From Sphingomonadales bacterium (lineage in GTDB: Bacteria > Pseudomonadota > Alphaproteobacteria > Sphingomonadales > Sphingomonadaceae): a stretch of 64,000 nucleotides of DNA. The stretch is from NCBI GenBank assembly GCA_027490095.1, contig JAIXYT010000008.1, positions 36,862 to 100,861 of the forward strand, in the 5' to 3' direction. Positions 42,005 to 48,950 of the stretch are shown one piece after another. Position 1 is the stretch's first letter, and each line of letters begins with the position of its first letter. The notes beneath the pieces are model-generated. The model was not told the origin of the DNA. It ran no database searches and saw only the letters and a list, made by a program, of their open reading frames with translations. The translations under genes and the position numbers were made by a program.

Positions 42005-43109
42005 CGGCGAACTCGCGACGGATGGAGGGGCCATGGGCGTCGAGGGCGGGGACCTCGGACGGGATGGCCTCGGTTCGGCCGGCGGGGCGGGGGAGGCGGG
42101 CGGTGCCGCCGGGGACCTGCACCGCGGCGAGGTGCAGTGCCGGGTGGTCGGCGAGCATCGGCAGGGTCGAGACCTGGCCCCAGGCAATGCGGTGTTCGGT
42201 GAGGAGGTCCCTCGCTTCTGCGAGGGAGAGGGGAGCGAAGCGGGCGGCAACGATTGCGTCGAGGGCCGGGCGGTTGGCGACACGGGCCGGGTTGTCGGCG
42301 AAGCGGGGATCCGTGGCGAGTGCCGGGTCGCCAAGCACGTGCGTTGCGAACCGGACCCATTCGGCGGGCGCCTGGGCCGCGATCAGGATGGCGCCGTCGC
42401 GGCAGGCGAAGGCGGAATAGGGGGCGATCGTCGGGTGGGCGAGGCCGACGCGCGGCGTGTCGCGGCCGGCTTGTGTCCAGTGGAGGAGGGGGACGGCCAT
42501 GCAGTCGGCCATCACGTCGAACATGGCGATCTCGATTGCCCGGCCCCGGCCCGTGAGGCTGCGGCCGATCAGCGCCTCGAGGATGGCGGCGTGGGCCGAG
42601 AGGCCGGTCGCGATGTCGGCGATGGAGAAGCCGATACGGGCCATGGTGTCGGCCGTGCCGGTGACGGCGGCGGCACCGCTTTCGGCCTGCACCAGCAGAT
42701 CGTAGGCGCGCATGTCGGCGGCTGGCGTGTCACGGCCATAGCCGCGGATGTCGGCTGCGATGAGGGCGGGGAAGCAGGCGAGCAGGGTGGCGGAATCGAG
42801 GCCGAGCCGCTCGGCGGCACCCGGCGCGAGGTTCTGAACGAAGACGTCGGCGCGGGCGATCATGCGCTGGAGGAGGGCGCGGTCGCTCTCGTCCTTCACG
42901 TCGAGGACGATGCTTTCCTTGCCGCGGTTCGTCCACGCAAAGTTGGCGGACGTGCCCTTGACGGCAGTGTCGTAGTGGCGGGCGGTGTCGCCTTCGGCAC
43001 GCTCGATCTTGATGACGCGGGCGCCGGCGTCGGCGAGGCGCTGGGTGGCGAGCGGGGCTGCGACCGCCTGTTCGAGCGCGATGACGAGGAGGCCGGAGAG
43101 GGCGCCCAT
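41997..43109 (-). CDS. Class III CoA-transferase (CaiB/BaiF)
   Basis: A 370-residue transferase that moves CoA between carboxylic acids through an aspartyl-CoA thioester. PLATQRLADAGARVIKIERA near residue 20 and SANFAWTNRGKESIVLDVKD near 55 are the CoA-binding blocks, and the catalytic Asp is the one in MRAYDLLVQAESG near residue 133. Substrates in this group include formate, carnitine, mesaconate, itaconate and citramalate. The start overlaps the acyl-CoA dehydrogenase stop by one base. Confidence 0.87.
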   Translation of the reverse strand: MGALSGLLVIALEQAVAAPLATQRLADAGARVIKIERAEGDTARHYDTAVKGTSANFAWTNRGKESIVLDVKDESDRALLQRMIARADVFVQNLAPGAAERLGLDSATLLACFPALIAADIRGYGRDTPAADMRAYDLLVQAESGAAAVTGTADTMARIGFSIADIATGLSAHAAILEALIGRSLTGRGRAIEIAMFDVMADCMAVPLLHWTQAGRDTPRVGLAHPTIAPYSAFACRDGAILIAAQAPAEWVRFATHVLGDPALATDPRFADNPARVANRPALDAIVAARFAPLSLAEARDLLTEHRIAWGQVSTLPMLADHPALHLAAVQVPGGTARLPRPAGRTEAIPSEVPALDAHGPSIRREFADG

Positions 43110-44263
43110 CAGTAGGAGCGGGGGAGGCCGAGGACATGCTCGGCGATATGGGCGAGGATGAGGTTCGTGCTGACGGGTGCCACCTGGTAGAGGCGGGTTT
43201 CGCGGAACTTGCGCTCGATGTCGAAGTCGGCGGCGAAGCCGAAGCCGCCGTGCGTCTGGAGGCACATGTTGGCGGCTTCCCATGCGGCATCGGCCGCGAG
43301 CATCTTGGCCATGTTGGCCTGGGGGGCGCAGGGCTCGCCGGCCTCGTAGGCCCGGGCGGCTTCGTGCACCATCAGCTCGGCCGCGCAGGTTGCGGCATGG
43401 GCTTTGGCGATCGGGAACTGGATGCCCTGGTTGGCGCCGATGGGGCGGCCGAACACCTGGCGCTCCCTGGCGTAGGCGCTGGCCTTTGCGATGAACCATT
43501 TGGCGTCGCCGATGCATTCGGCGGCGATCAGGATGCGCTCGGCATTCATGCCCGACAGGATGTAGCGGAAGCCCTGGCCTTCCTCGCCGATCCGGTTTTC
43601 CGCCGGCACGGGCACGTCGTCGAACCAGACCTCGGTCGTCGCGTGGTTCATCATGGTGCGGATGGGGCGAATGGTCATGCCTGCCATGAGCGCGTCGCGC
43701 ATGTCGACGAGGAAGACCGAGAGGCCTTCGCCCTTGCGTGCCACCGCTTCGCGCGGGGTGGTGCGGGCGAGCAGGATCATGAGGTCGCTGTGCTCGGCCC
43801 GGCTGGTCCAGATCTTCTGGCCGGAGACGCGGTAGAGGTCGCCGTCGCGGCGCGCGGTGGTGGCGAGCGACAGGGTGTCGGAGCCGCTGCCGGGCTCGGT
43901 GACGCCGAAGGCCTGGAGGCGCAAGCGCCCGGCCGCGATTTCGGGGAGCCAGCGCGCCTTCTGGGCCTCGCTGCCGTGCCGGAGCAGGGTGCCCATGGTG
44001 TACATCTGGGCGTGGGCGGCAGCGGCATTGCAGCCGGCGCGGTGGATTTCCTCGAGGATGGCGACTGCGGCCGAGAGCGGAAGGCCGGAGCCGCCGAACG
44101 CCTGCGGGATCATGGCGGCGAGGAAGCCGCCTGCCGTGAGGGCGGCGACGAATTCGGCCGGATAGGCCATGCGGGAATCAAGATCGCGCCAGTAGGCCCC
44201 GTCGAAGCCGGCGCAGAGGCGGGCGACGGACTCGCGGATTTCGCTGTGGGTTTCGCGCGTCAT
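43109..44263 (-). CDS. Acyl-CoA dehydrogenase
   Basis: A 384-residue flavoenzyme that introduces a 2,3 double bond into an acyl-CoA. Signature 1 is QAFGVTEPGSGSD near residue 118, followed by YRVSGQKIWTSRAEHSDL near 145, and signature 2 is QTHGGFGFAADFDIERKFRE near 340. ATG 44263 is preferred; a GTG six bases upstream is possible. Together with the two downstream genes it forms a route: CoA transfer, dehydrogenation, hydration. It diverges from pxpA across 79 bp. Confidence 0.88.
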   Translation of the reverse strand: MTRETHSEIRESVARLCAGFDGAYWRDLDSRMAYPAEFVAALTAGGFLAAMIPQAFGGSGLPLSAAVAILEEIHRAGCNAAAAHAQMYTMGTLLRHGSEAQKARWLPEIAAGRLRLQAFGVTEPGSGSDTLSLATTARRDGDLYRVSGQKIWTSRAEHSDLMILLARTTPREAVARKGEGLSVFLVDMRDALMAGMTIRPIRTMMNHATTEVWFDDVPVPAENRIGEEGQGFRYILSGMNAERILIAAECIGDAKWFIAKASAYARERQVFGRPIGANQGIQFPIAKAHAATCAAELMVHEAARAYEAGEPCAPQANMAKMLAADAAWEAANMCLQTHGGFGFAADFDIERKFRETRLYQVAPVSTNLILAHIAEHVLGLPRSY

Positions 44264-44342
44264 GCGCACAGGCCTAACGCGCGGCGGGCGGAGGGGCCAC
44301 TGCCGGAATGACGGGCGGCGGCTTTGCCGCTATGGCGGGGGC

Positions 44343-45119
44343 ATGGACAGGCTTTCCTGCGTCGACCTGAACGCCGATCTGGGCGAGGGCTATGGGCCCT
44401 GGAACATGGGGGACGACGCCGCGATGCTGGACATCGTGACGAGCGCCAACATCGCCTGCGGAGGCCATGCGAGCGATCCCGAGACGATGTACCGGACGCT
44501 GCTGCTGGCGCGCGAGCGGGGGATCCGGGTGGGGGCGCATCCGAGCTATCCCGACCTGGCGGGTTTCGGCCGCCGGCGGCTCCCCTGCACGGTGGGCGAA
44601 GTGGAGCGGTTCGTGGCCGCGCAGATCGGCCAGCTGATGGCGGTGGCGGCGCTTGCGGGCACGCGGGTCAGCTATGTGAAGCCGCATGGGGCGCTGGGGA
44701 ATGTGGCGGCCGTGGAGGCGGACGTGGCTGCCGCGATCCTGCGCGCGACGCGTGCGGTGGACGCCAAGCTGGCGGTGCTTGCCATTTCCGGGACGGTGCT
44801 GGAGCAGCTGGCGCGGGCTGGCGGCTTCGAGGTGTTCAGCGAGATCTTCGCCGACCGGGGCTACACGGCCGCGGGCACTTTGGTGCCGCGCAGCGAGCCC
44901 GGTGCGCTGATCACCGATGCGGATGCGGCGACGGGGCGGATCCTGGCCTTCCTGGACAGCGGGCGGATGCCGGCGGTGGATGGGAGCCTTGTACCGCTGA
45001 AGGTCGATTCGATCTGCATCCATGGCGACAGCGCGCATGCGGTTCACATGGCGCGGCACCTGAAGGCTGCGCTGGTGGCGAAGGGGATTGCGGTGCGCCC
45101 CTTCCTTTTGGGCGCGTGA
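44343..45119 (+). CDS. pxpA: 5-oxoprolinase subunit A (LamB/YcsF family)
   Basis: A 258-residue subunit of the ATP-dependent 5-oxoprolinase that returns pyroglutamate to glutamate. DLNADLGEGYGPWNMGDDAA at the N-terminus, SANIACGGHASDPETM near residue 33, VGAHPSYPDLAGFGRR near 62, YVKPHGALGN near 112 and ICIHGDSAHAV near 227 are all family hallmarks. The downstream genes pxpB and pxpC overlap, so the three-subunit enzyme is complete. Confidence 0.93.
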   Translation: MDRLSCVDLNADLGEGYGPWNMGDDAAMLDIVTSANIACGGHASDPETMYRTLLLARERGIRVGAHPSYPDLAGFGRRRLPCTVGEVERFVAAQIGQLMAVAALAGTRVSYVKPHGALGNVAAVEADVAAAILRATRAVDAKLAVLAISGTVLEQLARAGGFEVFSEIFADRGYTAAGTLVPRSEPGALITDADAATGRILAFLDSGRMPAVDGSLVPLKVDSICIHGDSAHAVHMARHLKAALVAKGIAVRPFLLGA

Positions 45120-45763
45120 GCGGCTGGCCGCTGTTCCGGGCGGTGGGGGAGGCCGCCCTGCAGGTGGAGTTGGGCGACCGGATCGATGATGCGGTGAACC
45201 GGCGGATCCTGGCGCTGGACGCGCTGCTGGCGCGGGACCTGCCTGCGGGGGTCACCGAGACGGTTCCGGCCTATGCCGCTCTGTTGCTGCATTTCGATCC
45301 GCTGGTGACGGACCATGGGGCGGTGGAGCAGGCCGTGCGCGGGCTGGTGCCAAAGGCGGTGGCGGGCGTGCTGGAGGAGCGGGAGCGGGTGATCCCGGTG
45401 CGCTATGACGGGCCCGAGCTGCATGCCGCGGCGGAGCGGCTGGGGCTGGCGGCGGAGACGTTGGTCGAGCGGCATCTTGCGGGGCTCTACCGGGTGTACA
45501 TGTGCGGCTTTGCGCCAGGCTATGCCTATCTGGGCTCGCTGGACGAGACGCTGCGGCTGCCGCGCAAACTGGAGATCGTGCGGGATGTGCCGGCCGGAAC
45601 CCTGATCATCGCGGGGGCGCAGTGCATCGTGACGACGCAGACCATGCCGACCGGCTGGTGGCGGATCGGCCGGTCGGATGCGACGCTGTTCGAGCCCTCG
45701 CTGGCGATGCCGTTCCTGCTGGCGCCAGGTGATCGGGTGCGTTTCGTGGCCGAGGGGCTGTGA
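45116..45763 (+). CDS. pxpB: 5-oxoprolinase subunit B (KipI family)
   Basis: A 215-residue allophanate-hydrolase subunit 1 homologue. The start block EAALQVELGDRIDDAVNRRI, PVRYDGPELHAAAERLGLA near residue 98 and YMCGFAPGYAYLGSLDETLR near 128 define the family. The start is GTG 45116, overlapping the pxpA stop as GTGA. It acts as the partner of PxpC. Confidence 0.92.
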   Translation: MSGWPLFRAVGEAALQVELGDRIDDAVNRRILALDALLARDLPAGVTETVPAYAALLLHFDPLVTDHGAVEQAVRGLVPKAVAGVLEERERVIPVRYDGPELHAAAERLGLAAETLVERHLAGLYRVYMCGFAPGYAYLGSLDETLRLPRKLEIVRDVPAGTLIIAGAQCIVTTQTMPTGWWRIGRSDATLFEPSLAMPFLLAPGDRVRFVAEGL

Positions 45764-46749
45764 TGGCGACTGCGCGGCTGCTGGTGGAGGCGGCGGGGCC
45801 CCTGACGACGGTGCAGGATGCCGGGCGGCACGGGTGGATGCGCTTCGGCGTGTCGCGATCGGGGCCGGTGGACAGCCTGGCCTTTCGGGCGGCGCTTGCT
45901 GCGGTCGGCGCCGAGGTTGCCATCGAGCTGTCGATCGGCGGGATCGTGCTGGCGGGCCGGGAGGGGGCTGTGGGCTTTGCGCTGACCGGGCCGGGCTTTG
46001 TCGCCGAGCTGGACGGGGTGCCGCTGGGCGGGTGGACGGTGGGCACGGTGCAGGCCGGGCAACGGCTCGTGGTGCGTGCAGGCGGCGGCAACTGGGGCTA
46101 TCTCGCCTTTGCGGGCCAGCCCCAGGTGCCGCGCTGGCTGGGAAGTGCGGCGACCCATGCGGCTTCGGGGCTGGGGGCGGGTGCCGCGTCTGCCGGGCAG
46201 CTTCTGCTCCTGGAGGGGTGCCGGACGCTGCCTGGGCGCGGGCTGCCGGCACCGGGCGATGCGGCGGCGATCACCAGGGTGCGGGCGGTGCCGGGGCCGC
46301 AGGACCGGTTCTTTTCGGACGAGGATCTCGCCAGGCTGACGGGGGAGGCGTTCTGCACGACGCCTGGCATGGACCGGATGGGGCTTGTGCTGGCCGGGCC
46401 ACCGCTGATGCCGACGCGGCTGGACATGCCGAGCGAACCGATCGTGTTCGGCAGCCTGCAGGTGGATGGCGCGGGGCGGATGACCCTGCTGCTTGCCGAT
46501 CACCAGACAAGCGGTGGCTACCCCCGGATCGCGACCCTGCTGGTGCGCGATGCCGAGCGGGTGGCGCAGCTTCCGGCGGGGTCTCAGTTGCAGATTGCGC
46601 TGGTGGGCGCGCACGAGGCGGTTGCGATCGCCCGGGCAGAAGCGGCGCGGCAGCGCGGCTGGCTGTCGGAGGTTGCAGCGGCGGAGACGCTGGAGGCCCG
46701 GCTGATGGGGCGGAACCTGATCACCGCGCGGGTGGACATGGAGGAGTAG
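45763..46749 (+). CDS. pxpC: 5-oxoprolinase subunit C (KipA family)
   Basis: A 328-residue allophanate-hydrolase subunit 2 homologue. GPLTTVQDAGRHGWMRFGVS at the N-terminus and MDRMGLVLAGPPL near residue 206 are diagnostic. The segment SEPIVFGSLQVDGAGRMTLL near 225 and HQTSGGYPRIATLLVRDAER near 247 follow in the family order. ATG 45763 overlaps the pxpB stop by one base. It ends 4 bp from the convergent aminotransferase gene. Confidence 0.92.
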   Translation: MATARLLVEAAGPLTTVQDAGRHGWMRFGVSRSGPVDSLAFRAALAAVGAEVAIELSIGGIVLAGREGAVGFALTGPGFVAELDGVPLGGWTVGTVQAGQRLVVRAGGGNWGYLAFAGQPQVPRWLGSAATHAASGLGAGAASAGQLLLLEGCRTLPGRGLPAPGDAAAITRVRAVPGPQDRFFSDEDLARLTGEAFCTTPGMDRMGLVLAGPPLMPTRLDMPSEPIVFGSLQVDGAGRMTLLLADHQTSGGYPRIATLLVRDAERVAQLPAGSQLQIALVGAHEAVAIARAEAARQRGWLSEVAAAETLEARLMGRNLITARVDMEE

Positions 46750-46753
46750 GCCC

Positions 46754-48022
46754 TCAATGGGCGGCGGTGAGGGCCCGGACGATGGGGTGGGGCTGGAGCA
46801 GCGCGCGGGTGGTGGCGAGGCGGGCGAGGGCGCGGTCTGCGGCGTCGAGCGCGAAGTCGATGTCGGCGTCGGTCATGGCGGCGGAGAGGAACATGTTGTG
46901 CCAGGGGTGCACATAGACGCCTTCGCGGAGCATTTCGGTGGCCCAGCCGAAGCCGGTGCGGAAATCGGGGTCGTCCGCGAACAGGATCTGCGGCATCTGG
47001 ACCGGGCCTCTCTGGCGCAGGGTGAAGCCGTGGGCGGCGGCGGCGGCGTCGAGGCCGGAGCGCAGGCGCGTGCCGAGCCGGACGCTGTGTTCGATGTAGT
47101 CGGTTTCGCGCAGGATTCGGAGCGTCTCGAGCGCGGCGGCCATGGGGACGGCGGAGAACCAGAAGGAGCCGGTGGCGTAGATGGCGGCGGCGCCGGCGCG
47201 GGCGCTGTCTGACCCCAGGAGCGCCGAGATGGGGTGGCCGTTGGCGAAGGACTTGCCCCAGCTGCTGAGATCGGGGCGGACGCCGACCAGTTCCCAGCTG
47301 CAGTCGCGCACCAGGCGGAAGCCGGCGCGGACATCGTCGACGATCAGCAGGGCGCCCGCGTCGTCGCAGAGCTGGCGGGCGCGGGCGGCGTAGGCCGGGT
47401 CCGGCAGGGCCTGGTCCTGGAAGGCGTCGTGCTTGAACGGCGCGGCGTAAATGGCGGCGAGGTCGGTGCCGGCGGCGGCGACGGCGGCCTCGAGGCTGGC
47501 GATGTCGTTGTAGCGGTAGTGGCCAATGTGGGCGCGATCCTCGGCGACGACGCCCGAGGGGACGGGGGTGCACCAGGGGGCGGCGCCATGATAGGCGCCT
47601 TCGGCGACGAGGATGCGGCGCTTGCCCGTCTGCGCGCGGGCGACCATCATCGCCATGGTGGTGGCATCGGTGCCGTTCTTGCAGGGCATGGCCCAGTCGG
47701 CGTGGGAGACCATGGCGGTGAGCGCCTCGGCGAGGTCGACGAGAAGGGGGGAGGGGCCCGTCATGGTGTCGCCGCGCGCGAGCTGGCGGACGGCTGCCGC
47801 GTCGACCCGATCGTCGGCGTAGCCGAGCAGGTTGGGCCCGTAGGCGCACATGAAGTCGAGGTAGCGGTTGCCGTCGGCGTCCCGGATGTGGGCGCCCTTC
47901 GCGTGCGTGAAGAACTGGGGGAAGGCGGGTGGCAGCAGGTGGGTGGCCTGGTGGCCGAACATGCCGTTCGGGATGACCCGCGCGGCGCGCGCGCGCAAGG
48001 CCTGGTCCTTCGGTCCGCTCAT
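46754..48022 (-). CDS. Class III aminotransferase, glutamate-1-semialdehyde aminomutase-like
   Basis: A 422-residue PLP enzyme of the GSA-aminomutase branch. Conserved parts are IPNGMFGHQ and YLDFMCAYGPNLLGYADDRV near the N-terminus, CKNGTDATTMAMMVARAQTG near residue 115, LLIVDDVRAGFRL near 225, and the PLP Lys in SSWGKSFANGHPISALLG near 260. DDVRAG replaces the usual DEVMTG/DEVxTG motif, and WGKSFANG departs from the LGKIIGGG of true HemL, so it is probably not the haem-pathway enzyme. ATG 48022 has GGGGAGGACAGGG upstream. Confidence 0.78.
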   Translation of the reverse strand: MSGPKDQALRARAARVIPNGMFGHQATHLLPPAFPQFFTHAKGAHIRDADGNRYLDFMCAYGPNLLGYADDRVDAAAVRQLARGDTMTGPSPLLVDLAEALTAMVSHADWAMPCKNGTDATTMAMMVARAQTGKRRILVAEGAYHGAAPWCTPVPSGVVAEDRAHIGHYRYNDIASLEAAVAAAGTDLAAIYAAPFKHDAFQDQALPDPAYAARARQLCDDAGALLIVDDVRAGFRLVRDCSWELVGVRPDLSSWGKSFANGHPISALLGSDSARAGAAAIYATGSFWFSAVPMAAALETLRILRETDYIEHSVRLGTRLRSGLDAAAAAHGFTLRQRGPVQMPQILFADDPDFRTGFGWATEMLREGVYVHPWHNMFLSAAMTDADIDFALDAADRALARLATTRALLQPHPIVRALTAAH

Positions 48023-48065
48023 CCCTGTCCTCCCCGGTTGCGGATGTATGGGGGCAGGATGAAAG

Positions 48066-48094
48066 AAATCCGGCCTGGAGGCCAGACCGGATTT
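48066..48094 (-). terminator. Hairpin terminator downstream of fdxA
   Basis: AAATCCGG-C-CTGG, loop AGG, CCAG-A-CCGGATTT: a 12-bp stem with one mismatch whose A/T ends give a terminator in either direction. It lies 54-82 bp after the fdxA stop and upstream of the aminotransferase gene. Confidence 0.6.
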
Positions 48095-48120
48095 CTCGGA
48101 TTTCACGCTGACTCAGGGAC

Positions 48121-48135
48121 TCCCCGCGCCGGGGA
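48121..48135 (-). terminator. Small hairpin directly after fdxA
   Basis: TCCCCG, loop CGC, CGGGGA, flanked by GACTC and GAGTC that could extend the stem. It begins 12 bases after the fdxA stop codon. There is no T tract, so it may only stabilise the transcript end. Confidence 0.4.
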
Positions 48136-48147
48136 TCAGAGTCGGGA

Positions 48148-48486
48148 TCAGGAGCCGGAGCCGGGCTTTTCGGAGAAGTCGCTCTCGAACTTGCCGTCCT
48201 TGCCCTTCCACTCGTCGGCGTCGGCCGGCGTTTCGCCCTTGACCGTGATGTTCGGCCAGTCGGCGCTGTACTTGGCGTTGAGCTCGATCCACTTGTCGAG
48301 GTTCGGCTCGGTATCGGGGACGATCGCTTCGGCCGGGCATTCCGGTTCGCACACGCCGCAGTCGATGCACTCGTTGGGGTTGATGACGAGCATCGTTTCC
48401 CCTTCGTAGAAACAGTCCACCGGGCAGACCTCCACGCAATCCATATATTTGCAGCGGATGCATGCTTCGGTCACGACATAGGCCAT
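48148..48486 (-). CDS. fdxA: Ferredoxin FdxA (seven-iron type)
   Basis: A 112-residue ferredoxin. Cys9, Cys12, Cys17, Cys21 and Cys25 lie in the N-terminal block ([20 protein letters not shown]) and Cys40, Cys43, Cys46 and Cys50 in [14 protein letters not shown], the usual arrangement for one [3Fe-4S] and one [4Fe-4S] cluster. It is followed by the typical acidic 60-residue tail. The upstream S4 and helicase genes make the order common in alphaproteobacteria, where carD often follows; no carD is seen here. Confidence 0.92.
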   Translation of the reverse strand: MAYVVTEACIRCKYMDCVEVCPVDCFYEGETMLVINPNECIDCGVCEPECPAEAIVPDTEPNLDKWIELNAKYSADWPNITVKGETPADADEWKGKDGKFESDFSEKPGSGS

Positions 48487-48590
48487 AGGTCCACCCTCGA
48501 TCGGTTGTTGGTTGACTTCCGCGCTAGCTTGGCCGCGGCTCTCGCGTCAATGGGCTGATGCTTCGCCGGGGCAAAGCCGGGCTTCGCCGG

Positions 48591-48914
48591 TCAGGCTGCG
48601 GCCAGTGCCCCGAAGCCCGGTTGCTGCACATGGTGCTGGGTCGGCGCCGGCAGCAGGGGGGTGTAGAGTTCCCGCGCTTCGGTGGAGGGGCCGCGCCGTT
48701 CGGCGAGCGCCTCTACCCGAACGGCGACGACATGGTCGCCGCGGGGGAAGGAGAGGATGGCGCCTGGCCTTACGGTTGCGCAGCTTCGGTCTATCACCCG
48801 CCCGTCGAGCCGCAGGCGGCGGCTTTCGCAGAGCTTCTGGGCCTCGGTGCGGCTTCCCGACAGACGCGAGAACCACAGCCATTTGTCGATCCGCATGCCG
48901 CGCTCATAGACCAA
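48591..48914 (-). CDS. S4-domain RNA-binding protein (Hsp15-like)
   Basis: A 107-residue protein. The S4 domain covers about residues 7-65 (MRIDKWLWFSRLSGSRTEAQ, then KLCESRRLRLDGRVI). Hsp15-like proteins bind stalled 50S subunits carrying peptidyl-tRNA. The chosen start is TTG 48914, because GAAGGAG lies seven bases upstream; ATG 48896, which matches the usual family start, has no SD. The gene follows the helicase by 36 bp. Confidence 0.82.
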   Translation of the reverse strand: MVYERGMRIDKWLWFSRLSGSRTEAQKLCESRRLRLDGRVIDRSCATVRPGAILSFPRGDHVVAVRVEALAERRGPSTEARELYTPLLPAPTQHHVQQPGFGALAAA

Positions 48915-48950
48915 AGGCAGTCTCCTTCATCAGGGGCGGAGGGTCATGGG

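Noticed and set aside
46754..48022. HemL, glutamate-1-semialdehyde aminomutase of haem synthesis
   Set aside because: Key motifs differ from HemL, and alphaproteobacteria normally make aminolevulinate by the HemA (glycine) route.
48148..48486. FdxA as the redox partner of the two P450s
   Set aside because: It is a seven-iron housekeeping ferredoxin in a conserved helicase-S4-fdxA neighbourhood more than 33 kb away.
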